Shown here one piece after another: positions 43,712 through 56,474 of a stretch of DNA of 64,000 bases (the stretch's first letter is position 1; each line of letters begins with the position of its first letter). Under the pieces are notes generated by a model. That model had not been told where the DNA came from and ran no database searches. It was given only the letters and a program-made list of their open reading frames with translations. The position numbers and the translations under genes are program-made. This stretch comes from Rosa chinensis (taxonomy: Eukaryota; Streptophyta; Magnoliopsida; Rosales; Rosaceae): the NCBI RefSeq assembly GCF_002994745.2, contig NC_037092.1, forward strand, positions 70,655,823-70,719,822, written 5' to 3'.

Positions 43712-45200
43712 GAATGGAAATGCTCTAAAAAGTCAACCTTAGAACATTTTCTTACTCCGGCTAGGAGAAAGTGAGCTAGACAAGGAAGAAGGAGCAGCCG
43801 CCTGACCAAATGAACTTCAAATGAGCTGAAACTCTCCAGATCCATTCTAGACATCCTAAGAAATATTTCTTATGAAGGGTTCAAGAGCCAGATAGAAGTG
43901 GAAGGCCTTCAAACAATCAGTCCAATTTTCTGCATAAGCAAAACTGGAAAACTGGACCTGTAAGGAGTCCAGTAGCGTTTTCGGCCCATCCACTACTCCA
44001 AAAGCTTTGAAATTTTAATAGGATGATCTACACTCATAGAGGAACATTGTTATGAAGAAATTGGAGGCCCATGATGAACTGTTTGTGGACAAATAATTAA
44101 ACGAATAAAGGGACAGAAACTGACCTAAAACCAGCTCAACACCACATGTTCATGTTTCCTACCCACATGAAGAAAGCTAGATGTTTTTCTCTTTTTCCTT
44201 GCATTTATTTTTATACTCCAATCTCTTTAATAGATCATCATCACTTCCATACTTCTGCACCTTCATGCCTTGCTTTCATTTCATCATTACTTCATCTTTT
44301 CCATATTTTACAAACCACTTTTATTATTTTTATTTCACTCATCATTTCACTCTTCTTTTTCTTCCCTATATAAATACCTTCTCTTCTCACTCTCAACATA
44401 CACAAATTCTTTCATCCATTACATCTTCTTTCTCTCTTCATCTCCTTCACAAAACCTCCATCTCCACCTCCTAAAAATCCAAACTCATACTATCCATACT
44501 ACTCTATCTCCTCCATCACCACCACCATTTCTTATCCTCTACCTCCATTAACACCACCACTACTACATCATTTCTCCACTCTCTTTTCTATCATCATTTT
44601 CTCCATCTACTCCACCTATTCACATAATACATAATACAAGATTCACTATCTTTTATCATCAAATATTCAAGAGCAAGAAGGAGAGAGAATCACCACCACC
44701 ACCATCACCACCAAGACGTGAACTTGGGCACCATCCAACACACCACTAAGCTAACTCTATCCCTTTTACTCTAGATTATATTTTGATGTTTAATTTGATT
44801 ATGAATTTAGTATATGTAATTATGAGTGAGTAGTACTTTGTTGGGGCTAGGGTTGAAAGCCCTAGCCAAACTTGTATGAATTGATGTTTTAATTTGCATT
44901 TGATGTTATTTATGATTTTCATCTTCATATGCTAATTCAAGAAGTGAATGCATTCATTCAAACTTAATTATTTTGAATGTGTTGTGTTTGTCATCTCATG
45001 AAAAAATGTTTAGGGAGTAGTTAACCTTGAACATTAATAGCATGATAGCATCTTCTATGTGCATGTGAAGGTTGTGAGTTAAAATCACCTAGATCTAGTG
45101 ATAAGCTAATAAATGTACATGATTTTATAGTGAATTCTTCATGTTTTCTTAGCTAGTTCTCCATCTATTTAAGTCATTTACTTTATTTTTATGTTTTGTA
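43712..45200 (+). repeat. LTR segment sharing U3 with the LARD
   Basis: 43712-44400 is the reverse complement, highly similar, of 6290-6985 in the LARD LTR, up to and including a TATA box (CCCTATATAAATACC, about 44365-44380). Shortly after the TATA box similarity stops: the 44400-45200 leader ('...ttgttggggctagggttgaaagccctagcc...') has no match in the LARD. It reads in the direction of the Athila-type genes downstream. I cannot tell whether it is that element's own LTR or a separate relic. Confidence 0.65.
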
Positions 45201-46678
45201 GGTGTTATGGAGCAAGTAGAAGAAATGAAGCTAAATCAGTAAATCTGCCTGTGCAGATCAGTCAACTTCGACATGAAACTAAGAGCAGCTCAGAACGAAC
45301 TATACAGTGAACTTTATATGCTAGGAAATCCTTGGATGTCTAGTTTCCATAACTTTTAACGGTTCATTAATATCATTTTTCTATAAGAATTTATGGCCAA
45401 TTTAGTACAGCAAGGTCGGGCAGTCTGAGAATCTGACACTTTGACGGAGATCCACGATTTGAGGCCCAAATTCCTTTTAGAAGCCCACTGACGAGTATTA
45501 ACTGAATATTTCTGTTTATTAGAGATATATGACATATTTTTATGGGTGAAAATTATTAGGAATCTTAGAGGAGAAGCTACTTGAATCCTAAAAGGAAAAG
45601 AAGTGAAAATCTCTTGACCTAAGCAAAAAAGAAGGGACGTCTACTGGGACGTACGTTCTGCCGCACAAGAGAGAGGAGAGAACAACATCTTCTGCCATCA
45701 TCTAGCCGTGATCTCACCTCCTTCTTTCATCTCTATTTTTCTTTTCGATTCTCTTGATGTATGCATTCAGCTAATTCATGACTATGTCTAGCTAAATACT
45801 TTTGTAGCTAGGGGCAATTTCAAAGCCCCAAACATGTTCAATTCATATTGATGACAATTCAGTTTTTGGTTTTCTATATTATCAATTGAGTATTTGTTTC
45901 ACCGTGTCTACAAGATGAATCTTTACTTGTTTGTTTAGGTGCGCAACTACATGAATAGGTTAGGGTTCTAATGCTAGGAGTAACACTAGATTCGTATATG
46001 TCTTGTGTTGATTCCAATTGAGTAGCAAAATGTTTTCTTGAATTACATGTGACTCAAACCCTAGGTTTAGTAAGACTACCAACGTACTTGTGACCCTAGA
46101 TTTATCCAAACCCTTTTATTGCTTAATGATTTTGATATGTTAAACTTAGCGAGCTTGTGTCTAGGTTGCATAATCGGAAATAGATTAAGTGGTGAGCTTG
46201 TATTCACTTAACGAGGAACTAAGAAAGGGTAATGGGTTAATTTGAGCTTGTGAGTTAACTTCGGCTAAATTCAATTGAGAATTAGGACTCCATAACTGAG
46301 CTTTGGTATGATTGAGTGTGTTTGGTGGTGGAGAATGAGTCCTTAGCTTCGTTTCTATCAATAGTTTTAAAGTTATAAAATCTGTTTCTGCTTCATTATC
46401 TTTCTGTGTTCAGTTTACGTGAATTATTTAATATAGCAAATTAACTCCGATTGTTCTGAAATGTTGTATGCGTGTTATTCAATGTGTCTTTAGTGTTTTG
46501 TAAAATTTACAGAGATTTCCATCAAGTCTAGGTTAGTTAATTAATTTATTTTTGTTAACTGTTCAGTAGCATGATTTAGAGTAGATTGTGACGTTTGGTT
46601 AGCAGTTTAGGAACAATCTTCAGAGATGATATTTGAGTGCAAGGTTTAAGTTGTGCATCTTTTAGATGTACTAATTTT
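45201..46678 (+). repeat. presumed 5' LTR end and leader of the Athila-type element
   Basis: Non-coding. Ends at the PBS. Structure ('gtagctaggggcaatttcaaagcccc', about 45811-45836) parallels the leader at 44840-44870, hinting at two related LTR parts in tandem. The exact LTR start is not visible. Confidence 0.4.
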
Positions 46679-46698
46679 TGGCGCCGTGTCGCCGGGGA
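46679..46698 (+). other. primer-binding site, Athila/Tat type
   Basis: TGGCGCCGTGTCGCCGGGGA, close to the usual Athila form; lies 106 bases before the gag ATG. Confidence 0.8.
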
Positions 46699-46803
46699 TT
46701 GTTTTTCCCTAAATAGCTAATCTATTTTGTTTGTCTTATTTTTCTGTTTTATTGGTTTACTAACTTAGTTGCTTTTATTTTTGTAGATACCTCTCTATTG
46801 TGC

Positions 46804-48633
46804 ATGCACACTCGAAGGAATAAGAGCTTTGATCTTGCTGAGTATGATCCTGAGATAGAACGTACACTTAGAGAGCTTTGAAGAACAGTCAAGGAGACGC
46901 GAGCAAAAGCATCCTTGCCACCACCATCCCCACCACACTTGAGTTTTGGGGAAGAGGAAGAAGAGAGGCAAGAAGACATGGCCAACCGTACTTTGAGGGA
47001 GTTGGCAACTCCTAATGTAGAACAACAACCATTGTGGATCACCTATCCAAATCCGAATGGGGATGGAGGATTTGAGCTTAAGTCTGGCATGATTCACTAT
47101 TTGCCTAAGTTCCATGGCTTCTCAACAGAGGATGCCAACTTGCATCTTAAGGAGCTACATATGGTATGTTCAGGAATAAAGCCAGCAACTGTCCATGAAG
47201 ACTATGTCATGTTAAGGGCCTTCCCATTCACATTGGAGCGCAAGGCTAAGGAGTGGCTTTACAATTTGCCTTCCGGTTCACTCACCACATGGAATCAAGT
47301 GAAACAAGCATTCCTTGAGCAATATTTTCCAGCCACAAAGGCTGCAAGCATAAGGAAGGATATATGTGCAATTCGACAAATGCATGGAGAGTCCTTTGGA
47401 GAATATTATGAGAGATTCATGTGCTTGGTTGCTTCATGTCCTAATCATCAAATATCGGAGCACCTTCTCATACAATATTTCTATGAAGGATTATGTCGCA
47501 CAGATCGTGTGATGCTTGATGCATCAAGTGGGGGAGCATTCATGGACAAGACTCAAGCTACTGCTAAAGCATTGTTAAAGAACATAGCTGGAAATACTGG
47601 GCAATTTGGAGGGAGAGATGGGTTGTCACTTAAGAGCGTCAAAGAGGTAAGTACTAATTCTAATATTGAATTACAATTTGCTAACTTGACTAATCTTGTA
47701 AAACAGGTTGTGATAGCGACAAAGCAAGTATGCGGTGTGTGCTCAATGGTGGGACATATTTCTGATACATGTCCATCATTGATGGAGCAAAGTGGTTTTG
47801 AGCAAGCTAATGCGGTTGGATTTCAAGGGCAACAAAGGCCGAAATATGATCCATTCTCTAATACCTATAATGCGGGGTGGCGTGATCATCCGAATTTTAA
47901 GTGGAGCAACAATGACAATGTTTTGCAACCTCAAGGAAGCAATTACAACCGCCCACCTAGATTCTATCAAGCTAGATCGCAAACATCTTATCAACCTCCT
48001 CCTCAACAACAAGCTCCAAGTAAGTCTTTTGAGGATTTAATTGCTTCTTTAGCTAACTCTCAACAGTCTTTTCAACAGAAAATAGATAGGTCTATTGAGA
48101 ATCTTGAGCGTCAAGTGAGTCAACTAGCAAACATGATTGGACAACAACACCAACAAGGAAAGCTCCCTAGTCAGACTGTGATCAATCCAAAAGGGGGGTT
48201 TGAAAATGCTAGTCTTGTGACCTTAAGAAGTGGAAAAGAAGCTTTGGAGCAGCCAAGAGTGCAAAAGAGAGTTCAGAGAGCCATGAATAATGAAGAGGAG
48301 CAAGGAGAAGCTATTGTAGCAAAGGAGGACAACCATGAGTGCTTGGACACTTTAGGGCATCCCCCTAATCACATAAATGCATCAAAGGCTGCCCTTAAAC
48401 CCACGGGTTTGAGAGATTCTAAGGTTAGTAATGTAGTTCCAAGTATGATTACTTCATGTCTTCCTTTTCCGCGTAGGTTTGCTAAATCAAAGAAAGAGGA
48501 ACTTGAAAAGGAGATCTTGGAAACATTCCGAAAAGTCCAAGTGAACATACCGCTCTTAGATGCAATAAAACAAGTCCCAAAATATGCAAAATTTCTAAAA
48601 GAACTTTGCACTGCGGAGATTAAAGGGGAATGA
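46804..48633 (+). pseudogene. Athila-type gag
   Basis: Best start ATG 46804 (MHTRRNKSFDLAEYDPEIE), the usual Athila gag beginning. TGA at 46879-46881 interrupts after RTLREL; the same frame then runs to 48633. Visible: retrotransposon gag domain (LKELHMVCSGI, FPFTLERKAKEWLYNLPSGS, RKDICAIRQMHGESFGEYYE), a zinc-knuckle-like CGVCSMVGHISDTC, and a Gln-rich tail with QVSQLANMIGQ. The TGA can come from CGA by one C-to-T change. Confidence 0.88.
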
Positions 48634-48643
48634 AACGGTAAAG

Positions 48644-49591
48644 GTGAGTGAGAATGTTTCAGCAGTGCTTCAACGAAAACTTCCACCCAAGTGTAAGGAC
48701 CCCGGTAGCTTCACTATTCCCATCACAATGGGTAACACCAGGTTTGAGTGTGCTATGTTAGGCTTAGGTGCATCTATAAATGTCATGCCTTATTCAGTTT
48801 ATACAACTCTAGGTCTAGGTGAACTAAAAAAAGATGGTGTTGTTATTCAATTGGCTGACCGTTCTAATGCATATCCCAAAGGTTTGTTGGAAGATATTTT
48901 GGTGCAGGTAAATGAATTAATCTTTCCAGCAGACTTTTATGTGTTGGAGATGGAGGAGGAGCCATCATCTACATCTACACCTATCCTTCTTGGCCGACCC
49001 TTCATGAGAACTGCAAGAACTAAGATTGATGTCTATGAGGGGACTTTGACAATGGAGTTCGATGGTGATATAATAAGCTTCAACGTCTTTGAAGCTATGA
49101 GGTATCCTAGTGAATTGCATTCTTGTTTTTCTATTGACATTCTTGATGATTTAGCTCAGAAATTCTTTGAAGTCATAAGTGAGGATGCATTGGAAACCAC
49201 CATCTCTCAAAGTTTGCAATTTGAAACATTCAAGAACCCAAAAAGGGACATCGATTTAAGGGAGGATATTGAGGAAACAGTGGCTGCACTTGAGTCACTA
49301 CCACTGTCTAGAGGTAATTCTAATGATTTTATTTCCCTTCCTTTGTCTACTAAAAAGTTGTTGCCTTCTGTGATTCAGGCCCCCAGGTTCGAGCTTAAAC
49401 CATTACCGAATCACTTGAAATATGTATTTTTGGGAGAGGAAGAAACATTACCAGTGATCATTGCCTCAAACCTCACGGAGTTGGAGGAGGAGAAGTTGAT
49501 TCATGCGCTCAAGGAGTACAAGACTGCTATTGGATGGAGCATAGCAGATATAAAAGGCATTAGTCCGACGACTTGCATGGATACTTCTTGA
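48644..49591 (+). pseudogene. Athila-type protease region
   Basis: Encodes GSFTIPITMGNTRFECAM, then LGLGASINVMPYSVY, where the catalytic motif is normally DLGAS: the aspartate is glycine here. ILLGRPFMRTARTKIDVYEG follows, the usual C-terminal part. The frame ends at 49591 because about five bases are missing after CM (expected CMHRILLEEG), which shifts the reading into the RT. Confidence 0.85.
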
Positions 49592-51665
49592 GGAAGGCTC
49601 AAGACCAACAAGAGAAGCTCAACGTCTTTTGAATCCTGTCATGATGGAGGTGGTGAAGAAGGAGGTATTAAAGTTGCTAGATGTGGGTATGATCTACCCC
49701 ATCTCAGATAGCAAGTGGGTGAGCCCAATACAGGTAGTTCCTAAATGATCTGGTATCACGGTTGTGAAGAATGAAGACAACGAGCTAGTGCCTACATGTG
49801 TGCAAACTAGGTGGCGGGTGTGCATTGACTATCGAAAATTAAACACAACAACTCGCAAGGATCACTTCCCGCTACCCTTTATTGATCAGATGCTCGAAAG
49901 GTTAGCTGGTCATTCTCATTATTACTTTCTTGATGGTTATTCAGGTTACAATCAGATTGTTATTGCTCCGGAGGATCAAGAAAAGACGACATTCACTTGT
50001 CCATTTGGGACTTTTGCGTACCGGAGGATGCCTTTTGGACTCTGTAACGCTCCTGCAACGTTTCAGAGATGTATGGTAAGTATATTTTCAGATTTTGTCG
50101 AAAACATCATAGAAGTATTCATGGATGATTTTAGTGTTTATGGTAATTCTTTCGATAAATGCTTAGACAATCTATCTCGTGTGCTTAATCGTTGCATTGA
50201 AACTAACCTTGTTTTAAATTGGGAAAAATGCCATTTCATGGTTGATCAAGGTATTGTTTTAGGGCACGTTATTTCTGCTAGGGGCATAGAAGTTGATAAA
50301 TCAAAAATAGAACTTGTACGTTCCTTACCCTCTCCCGCAAGTGTGCAAGAGGTTCATTCTTTTCTTGGACATGTAGGTTTCTATAGGCAATTCATCAAGG
50401 ATTTCTCAAAAATATCAAGACCCTTATGCAGGTTGTTACAAAAGGATGTGGCATTTGAGTTTGATGAGGAATGCAAGAAAGCTTTCGAGAAACTTAAGGA
50501 GTTGTTAACCACAGCACCTATCATCACTCCTCCAGATTGGAATTTGCCTTTTGAGCTAATGTGTGATGCCTCTGATTATGCTATGGGGGCTATTTTGGGC
50601 CAACGTGTGAACAAGCTTCCACACGTTATCTACAACGCATCTCAGACTCTGAATGATGCTCAGTTGAATTATTCAACTACAGAGAAGGAGCTTTTAGCTG
50701 TTATTTTCGCTTTAAAGAAATTTCGTTCATATTTAATTGGTGCTAAAGTGATTGTGTTTTCTGACCATGCAACTTTGAAGTATCTTCTTACAAAGAAGGA
50801 TGCAAAGCCGAGGATTATTAGGTGGATGCTTCTCTCACAAGAGTTTGATTTGGAAATCAAGGACAAGAAGGGAAATGAGAATGTGGTAGCAGATCACCTA
50901 AGCCGACTTGTAAATAGTTCAAACGCAGAGGATGATCTATTGCCTTTGCATGAAAGCTTTCCGGATGAGCAGCTTTTTCATTTAGAAGTTTTGGAGCCTT
51001 GGTATGCAGATATCGTCAACTACAAAGTAACCAAGAAGTTTCCGGATGATTTGACAAAGGCTCAAAAGGACAAGCTTGCTAAGACTGCCAAGTATTATGT
51101 GTGGGATGATCCGTACTTATGGAAACATTGTGCGGATCAGTTGATAAGAAGGTGCGTACCTAACTCTGAATTTCTCTCTATTCTTACTTTTTGTCATTCC
51201 TATACATGTGGTGGTCATTTTGGAGCAAAAAGGACAGCTCTCAAGGTACTTGAGAGTGGATTTTATTGGCCTACCTTGTTCAAGGATGCATTTGAGTTTT
51301 GCAAGTCATGCGATCGTTGTCAACGAATAGATAATTTAGGTGCTAGAAATCAAATGCCGTAAACTCCTATTCTTGTTGTTGAACCTTTCGATGTTTGGGG
51401 CATTGATTTCATGGGACCTTTTCTGTCCTCGTATGGTAACCTTTACATTCTCTTAGCTGTTGATTACGTTTCCAAATGGGTGGAAGCTAAATCCACTCGG
51501 ACTAATGATTCTAAGGTTGTTGTAGATTTTGTTAAATCTAACATCTTTGCTAGATTTGGAACACCAAGAGCTATCATCAGCGATGGAGGGAGTCACTTTT
51601 GCAATAGATCATTCGAGGCATTGTTGAGGAAATACAACATCACACATAAGGTTTCAACGCGTTAA
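49588..51665 (+). pseudogene. Athila-type reverse transcriptase, RNase H and integrase N-terminal half
   Basis: After the frameshift the reading gives EGSRPTREAQRRLNPVMMEV, a TGA at 49746-49748, then the [33 protein letters not shown], the catalytic [10 protein letters not shown] and [18 protein letters not shown]. RNase [18 protein letters not shown]. Integrase: a zinc finger near [20 protein letters not shown] and CKSCDRCQR, then TAA at 51360-51362, the DDE core ([20 protein letters not shown]) and TAA at 51663-51665. Each part is good in itself, so decay is by few point changes. Confidence 0.92.
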
Positions 51666-52312
51666 CATCCTCAAACAAGTGGCCAGGCAGAAGTTTCTAA
51701 CGGCGAGGTGAAGCAAATTTTGGAAAAGACCGTGAATCCTAGTAGGAAGGATTGGAGCTTGAGACTTGATGATGCATTATGGGCATATAGAACAGCTTAC
51801 AAGACACCAATTGGGATGTCACCATTCAGAATGTCTATGGAAAACCGTGTCACCTTCCGGTTGAGCTGGAGCATAGGGCATATTGGGCGGTGAAGCGATG
51901 CAATACAAACTTGGAAACTGCTGGTGAGCAAAGAAAGCTGCAATTGAATGAGCTTGAGGAAATACGCAACGATGCCTATGAGAGTTCAAGAATATACAAG
52001 GAGAAAACAAAGGCGTTTCATGACAAAATGATCACAAGGAAAACTTTTGTTGTAGGACAAAAAGTTCTTCTCTTCCATTCTCGCCTTAAATTGTTTTCGG
52101 GTAAGCTGCGCTCTCGTTGGGTTGGTCATTTTGTTATTACTAATGTTTTCTCTCATGGTGCGGTTGAGATTTGTAGTGAAAAAACTGGCAAAGTGTTCAA
52201 GGTAAATGGACATCGACGCAAGATCAATTATGAGCCTTTTGTGATGCAAAATGTGGAGTTAGTACCCTTCACAAATCAGTGTCACAAGAAGATTGATTCT
52301 TGGTACCGTTAG
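51666..52312 (+). pseudogene. Athila-type integrase C-terminal half
   Basis: [35 protein letters not shown], then a one-base loss near 51838 (expected [14 protein letters not shown]) and a new frame to 52312 with [29 protein letters not shown] and RSRWVGHFVITNVF, the integrase C-terminal region. The stop at 52310-52312 is followed by the typical post-pol leader 'ggacgttaaaccaagcgctt'. Confidence 0.9.
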
Positions 52313-52631
52313 GCTAAGGACGTTAAACCAAGCGCTTCTTGAGAGGCAACCCAATGAATGAAAGAGGAAGATTGCGGTATTTTTCTAAGGGATGTTTTCT
52401 TTATTCTTCCCTTCTCTTTCTTTGCTTCTTGTTTTGTTCGATTTTATGTTTTTTTGTGTGTGTGTGTTCAGGTCACATAGTTGAGAAAGATTTAGAGGAG
52501 TCACTTTTTATCAAACCAGTTTTTCTGACGCCTAGATTTCAGTCCACTTCGAACAGCTGTCGTTCACAGCTCATTTGGAACCAACAGACGTACTATATAT
52601 GGATCAAAAGCCCCAGGTGTCTATTTTCTAA
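52313..52631 (+). other. post-pol untranslated region of the Athila-type element
   Basis: No envelope-like frame seen. A (GT)n/T-rich patch lies at 52450-52470. Interrupted at 52632 by the TIR element and resumed at 54066. Confidence 0.6.
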
Positions 52632-54065
52632 GAGCAAATGCACCCATGAACCAAGGGCAATTGCTGATTTGCTAACCAAATTGGTACTACCAATCCACTA
52701 TTCATCTCAAATTGGCAATTGCCTTCAGCTTATACAATGCACCAATGAAAGGCATTTTGCCTGCCAATCCACTATTCACACTTCAAATTTGAATAATTCA
52801 TTAAACTTATAATTTAATTAACTAAACAATTAACAATTAGAATAATCATACAATGTTAATTTAATAAAAAATTAATGCATAAGTTTTGAAAAAAAATAAA
52901 ATTGTCTTTGTTGTATAAATATCGTTCCCTAAAAAAAAAAAGTTATTGTTATGATAAAATGGTAGAGTCGGCCTACCTCCACAAATGCCTACAAGATGAT
53001 TTGGTGATGCACAACTGGAACATGGATGGTAACTGAGTATGAACCACCACAATTTATTAATTAGATTTGAATAAATGGTGGTTTGTAATTTTAAATAATG
53101 TATTCTATGTTTGTGTGCTTTATTAATATGTTTGGTTTTCTTTGTAATTTTAAAGATAAATCTAAAGGTTATAAATTATATTCTGCTCATCATTCACCTA
53201 GAATTTTTGAAACACATCAAGTAGTCATGTAACTGGTCACGTAACTGACCATGTCACTGACCAAGTAACTGTAATTGGTCACGTAACTGACTATGTCACT
53301 GACCATGTCACTGACCAAGTAACTGTAACTGGTCACGTAACTGACCATGTAACTAACCATGTCACTAACCAAGTCACTGTAACTGGTCACGTAACTGACC
53401 ATGTAACTGACCAAGTAACTAACCATGTCACTGACCATGTAACTATGTAACTGACCAATCCACTATTCATACTTCAAATGTGAATAATTTATTAATTCTC
53501 AATAATGTTAAACTTATAATTTGATTAATTGAATAATTAATAATGAGATTAATCATACAATATTAATATAAAAATTTAATGAATAAATCTTTTTTAACAA
53601 ATTAAATTTTATATCAAGAACAGATATCGTTCACAATATAAAAAAATACATATAGTTATCATCAGGAAAAAAAATTCTATGACCATTACGAAGTAGAATG
53701 AGTACTTACAGAATTTTTTGAAATACATTTGAGATTTTTTTTTTAACTTTTGAATTAATTTTTAGGTGAAAAAAGAAAGATTACCATTGGTATTTAATTA
53801 CAGCCATCGGATTGAGAAACAACGACTGTGAATAAAGAACCATTTCCTAAATTTGTGCCTACAAGCGATGACATTTGTGCAAGATGTGGAGCCCGCCCCA
53901 ATCAGTTGGGCAAACTGTTGGGCAAGAATTGGTCATCTAATTGCCTAGGCAGCTGGTCCCCACGTGGGCCCCAGCAATTAGTCAGGCAATTTTTCATTGG
54001 TGCATTGCCCATTTGCTAATAATTGCCCAATTAGTCACCCAATGAGTGCATGGGTGCATCTGCTC
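52632..54065. mobile_element. PIF/Harbinger-like TIR element, non-autonomous
   Basis: Termini GAGCAAATGCACCCATG and, inverted, GAGCAGATGCACCCATG (16 of 17 match) flanked on both sides by TAA (52629-52631, 54066-54068), the 3-bp TWA duplication of PIF/Harbinger elements. 1434 bp, AT-rich, with no transposase; a minisatellite is inside. Subterminal motif 'ggcaattgc/gggcaa' recurs at both ends. Confidence 0.8.
53217..53457. repeat. 12-bp minisatellite
   Basis: About 19-20 imperfect units of GT(A/C)ACTGACCA(T/A) with variants CTGGTCAC, inside the PIF/Harbinger-like element. Translation of either strand gives only a low-complexity repeat, not a gene. Confidence 0.95.
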
Positions 54066-54068
54066 TAA

Positions 54069-55925
54069 TGGCTTTGGCAGATCCAAATTTCAAGTTTCAC
54101 AGCATCTGCAGTTTTCAGTAGAGTACAGGAGGGTCGGGACAGAAAAGCATAAAACTGGGCATCAGGGCCACATAAAGTGCAAAACAGGGGATATTTCCCT
54201 GGGTCCAAACGAGACAAACCTTATATGGATTTGAAGCCCCGGATGTCTACTTCATTCCTACCAAAGGGTTTCTGAATATGACCCCTATAGCTTCCAGTAT
54301 TCAGGTTTGAATGGACGAAGGTCATTCTGTTACCATTTTGCCAGTTTGCTGTCATGTTTTTCGCTAACTTTGCAGGTCTCTAGTTTCTACATCCCTTGGA
54401 GTTGGAATGCGTGCCACATATGTATGGAAAACCTTGAATATTAACTTTCTTCTCAAAGTGGAACCTTTGGATTCCGGTTCTTCCTGGATGAGCTATGAAC
54501 CTCATAAATAGGGCTGCTGTAAGGTTTTAGCTGAAATCAGTTTTTGAAAAGTGATGTTTCCTATTGACTTTGAGCATTATTGGAGTATCTTTGGAGCGCA
54601 TTTGGCTTGTAGCTTATACTAGAATTTTCAGGCTTATAGCCTTGAGGTTGATATCCAAAGATCATTAGCATTGGGAGGTCTACAAGAGGGAGCATTCACT
54701 ACTCTTCTTAACTATATTTGTTCTTGTTGTGTTTTCTCCTCCCGTCTATACTTAACTATATCATTGCATGATTATATCTAGATCAAACATTGAGGACAAT
54801 GTTTAGTTTAAGTGTGGGGGGAAGGAATTTGAAACTTTTTGTTATTTTCAATAATTAAAAAAAAAAAAAGAGTCTAGTTCTTAGGTTTATTTTCTGTTGA
54901 GTCTTTAGGGTTCTTCCAAACACTATGATGAGTCTGAACTTTTCAGAAATTTATTATGGTCACAAAACGATTGCAAGCTTGTGTTAGATTCTTGATTTCA
55001 AGTAATTGTTAATGGATTTTTATGATTATTGTGCTTCACTTATGTGCATTGATGGTTAGGCTACTGTGATACTTGAGAATTGATTGATGCATGCTAGGAC
55101 AAGTTAAACTTAATTTTAACCCTTGTGAGTGTTTGATCCTGTATATATGTTTTTCTTTTTTGAGTTACTTTACATTAGATCATCCTATTTTCTTGACGAA
55201 GGATTGTTGATTTCACATGTCGTTTCATCTTGACTATGCATATTGACCACAACTTTTAATGTAACTAGAGAACGCTAGAACTCGTTTGCATGCCTGTCGA
55301 GACTTTTTGCCAATCTGATGCTTGAACCTCTGAAGGGATAAAGGCACTAGGATTTACCACCACAGCCAAATTAACCTGTGTCCCTTTTAAGCACACAAGA
55401 TGTGCAATCCCCTAGTTAACCCCCTTGAGCCTACATTAAGCCTTTTCTTTCATCACAAATTCCTTAACCCTGAGCTTAGTATAGATTTATCCTTACCATA
55501 TCCTAAGGAATTAGTGGAGCAAATATTTTTAGAGATACTTATGTTCAAGGTACTTTTGTAAGCAAGTGTGGGGGAATCATTGTAACATCGGTCCAAGGAA
55601 GAAAAAAAAATAGAGGTATATGGCTATCGCAAAGAAAAAAATATATATGTTGAATAGCTGAAAAGAAAAAAAGTCAAAAGAATTGAAAAGCAAAATACTT
55701 CCTTGGATTCGATTCATTTATATTGTTATTGTGAGGTTTAGAATGAAGCAGAGGCCCAAAAAGATGACATCTGGCCTTGAATAAAAAAATTACTTGCTTC
55801 ATGTGTTCAAAAGATGGATTACTTTGAGGAGTTTCAAGATTTTCTTATCTCTTATTTTCTTCTAGCGCTCTGCTAATTTCCTTTGGATCTTTGTTATTTC
55901 CTATACCGTTCTTTCTTTTAACCTA
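54069..55925 (+). other. 3' untranslated region of the Athila-type element
   Basis: No coding region. Two PPT-like G tracts (54811-54826, 55563-55577) and stretches typical of the long 3' region of Athila-type elements ('cttaaccctgagc', 'ccttgagcctacattaag'). Sequence similarity to such elements ends near 55925. Confidence 0.55.
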
Positions 55926-56261
55926 GGGGTCGTCAACGGGTCGGGCCGGGGTGGGCCTTGCTATATTTTTAAATAATTGCGGGCCAGGCCGGGCCGGGCT
56001 TTATTAAAAATCAAAGGATCCAAGCCCGTCCATATAAATATTTAAAGACACTAGTATTTTTTTTTTTTTAATCAAGCTTTGGAAATTCAATGGATAATGA
56101 TCAAATACAACCAAAAATAACAGATCTATATAACTATATTGTACCAAAAAAATCTATATTTATATATAGATACTAATTTATTGATAAATAAATTTTTAAA
56201 GACACTAATTTTTTATAAATCTATATTCATACATCATACACTCCAAAGAGCTACATATAGC
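55926..56261. repeat. GGGCC-rich repeat fragment and AT-rich gap
   Basis: 'gggtcgggccggggtgggcc' followed by 'gggccaggccgggccgggct' (to about 56010), a common low-complexity terminal sequence of plant DNA transposons, then AT-rich sequence to the CACTA end. Nature uncertain. Confidence 0.4.
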
Positions 56262-56278
56262 CACTACAACAAAATTGC
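56262..56278 (+). repeat. CACTA terminal inverted repeat (left)
   Basis: CACTACAACAAAATTGC; the partner at the right end is outside the window. Confidence 0.8.
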
Positions 56279-56474
56279 TTATTTATAGCACTTGATAATA
56301 GCTTTTTTTAAGCAAGTGCTATAGATTGTATGTAGCTTATTTTTTGATAGCATTTGTAAATTTTTAAACGCTATTAAAAATTTGAGCGGGAGTAGTAAGC
56401 GGGTAATGAAAAACATAAGCGGGCTTAATTTTAGGTAAGTGACACTTTATATGAAAAGCAATAATTAAAACCCC

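Larger units (their letters stand above)
43712..55925 (+). mobile_element. Athila-type Ty3/Gypsy element, degraded, no 3' LTR found
   Basis: PBS TGGCGCCGTGTCGCCGGGGA at 46679-46698 is the Athila/Tat type. Gene order gag (46804), protease (48.65 kb), RT-RNase H (49.6-50.9 kb), integrase (51.0-52.3 kb) is Gypsy order. After the integrase comes a long untranslated region with Athila-like motifs and G-rich tracts 'aagtgtggggggaagg' (54811) and 'aagtgtgggggaatc' (55563). I find no copy of the presumed 5' LTR after these, so the 3' end is missing or diverged. The outer borders are approximate. Confidence 0.75.

Noticed and set aside
53217..53438. Minus-strand frame with VSDMVSYMVSY repeats
   Set aside because: It is the translation of the 12-bp minisatellite and has no other protein character.
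55926..56261. 3' LTR of the Athila-type element
   Set aside because: No match to the 43712-46678 region and no TG start after the PPT-like tracts.
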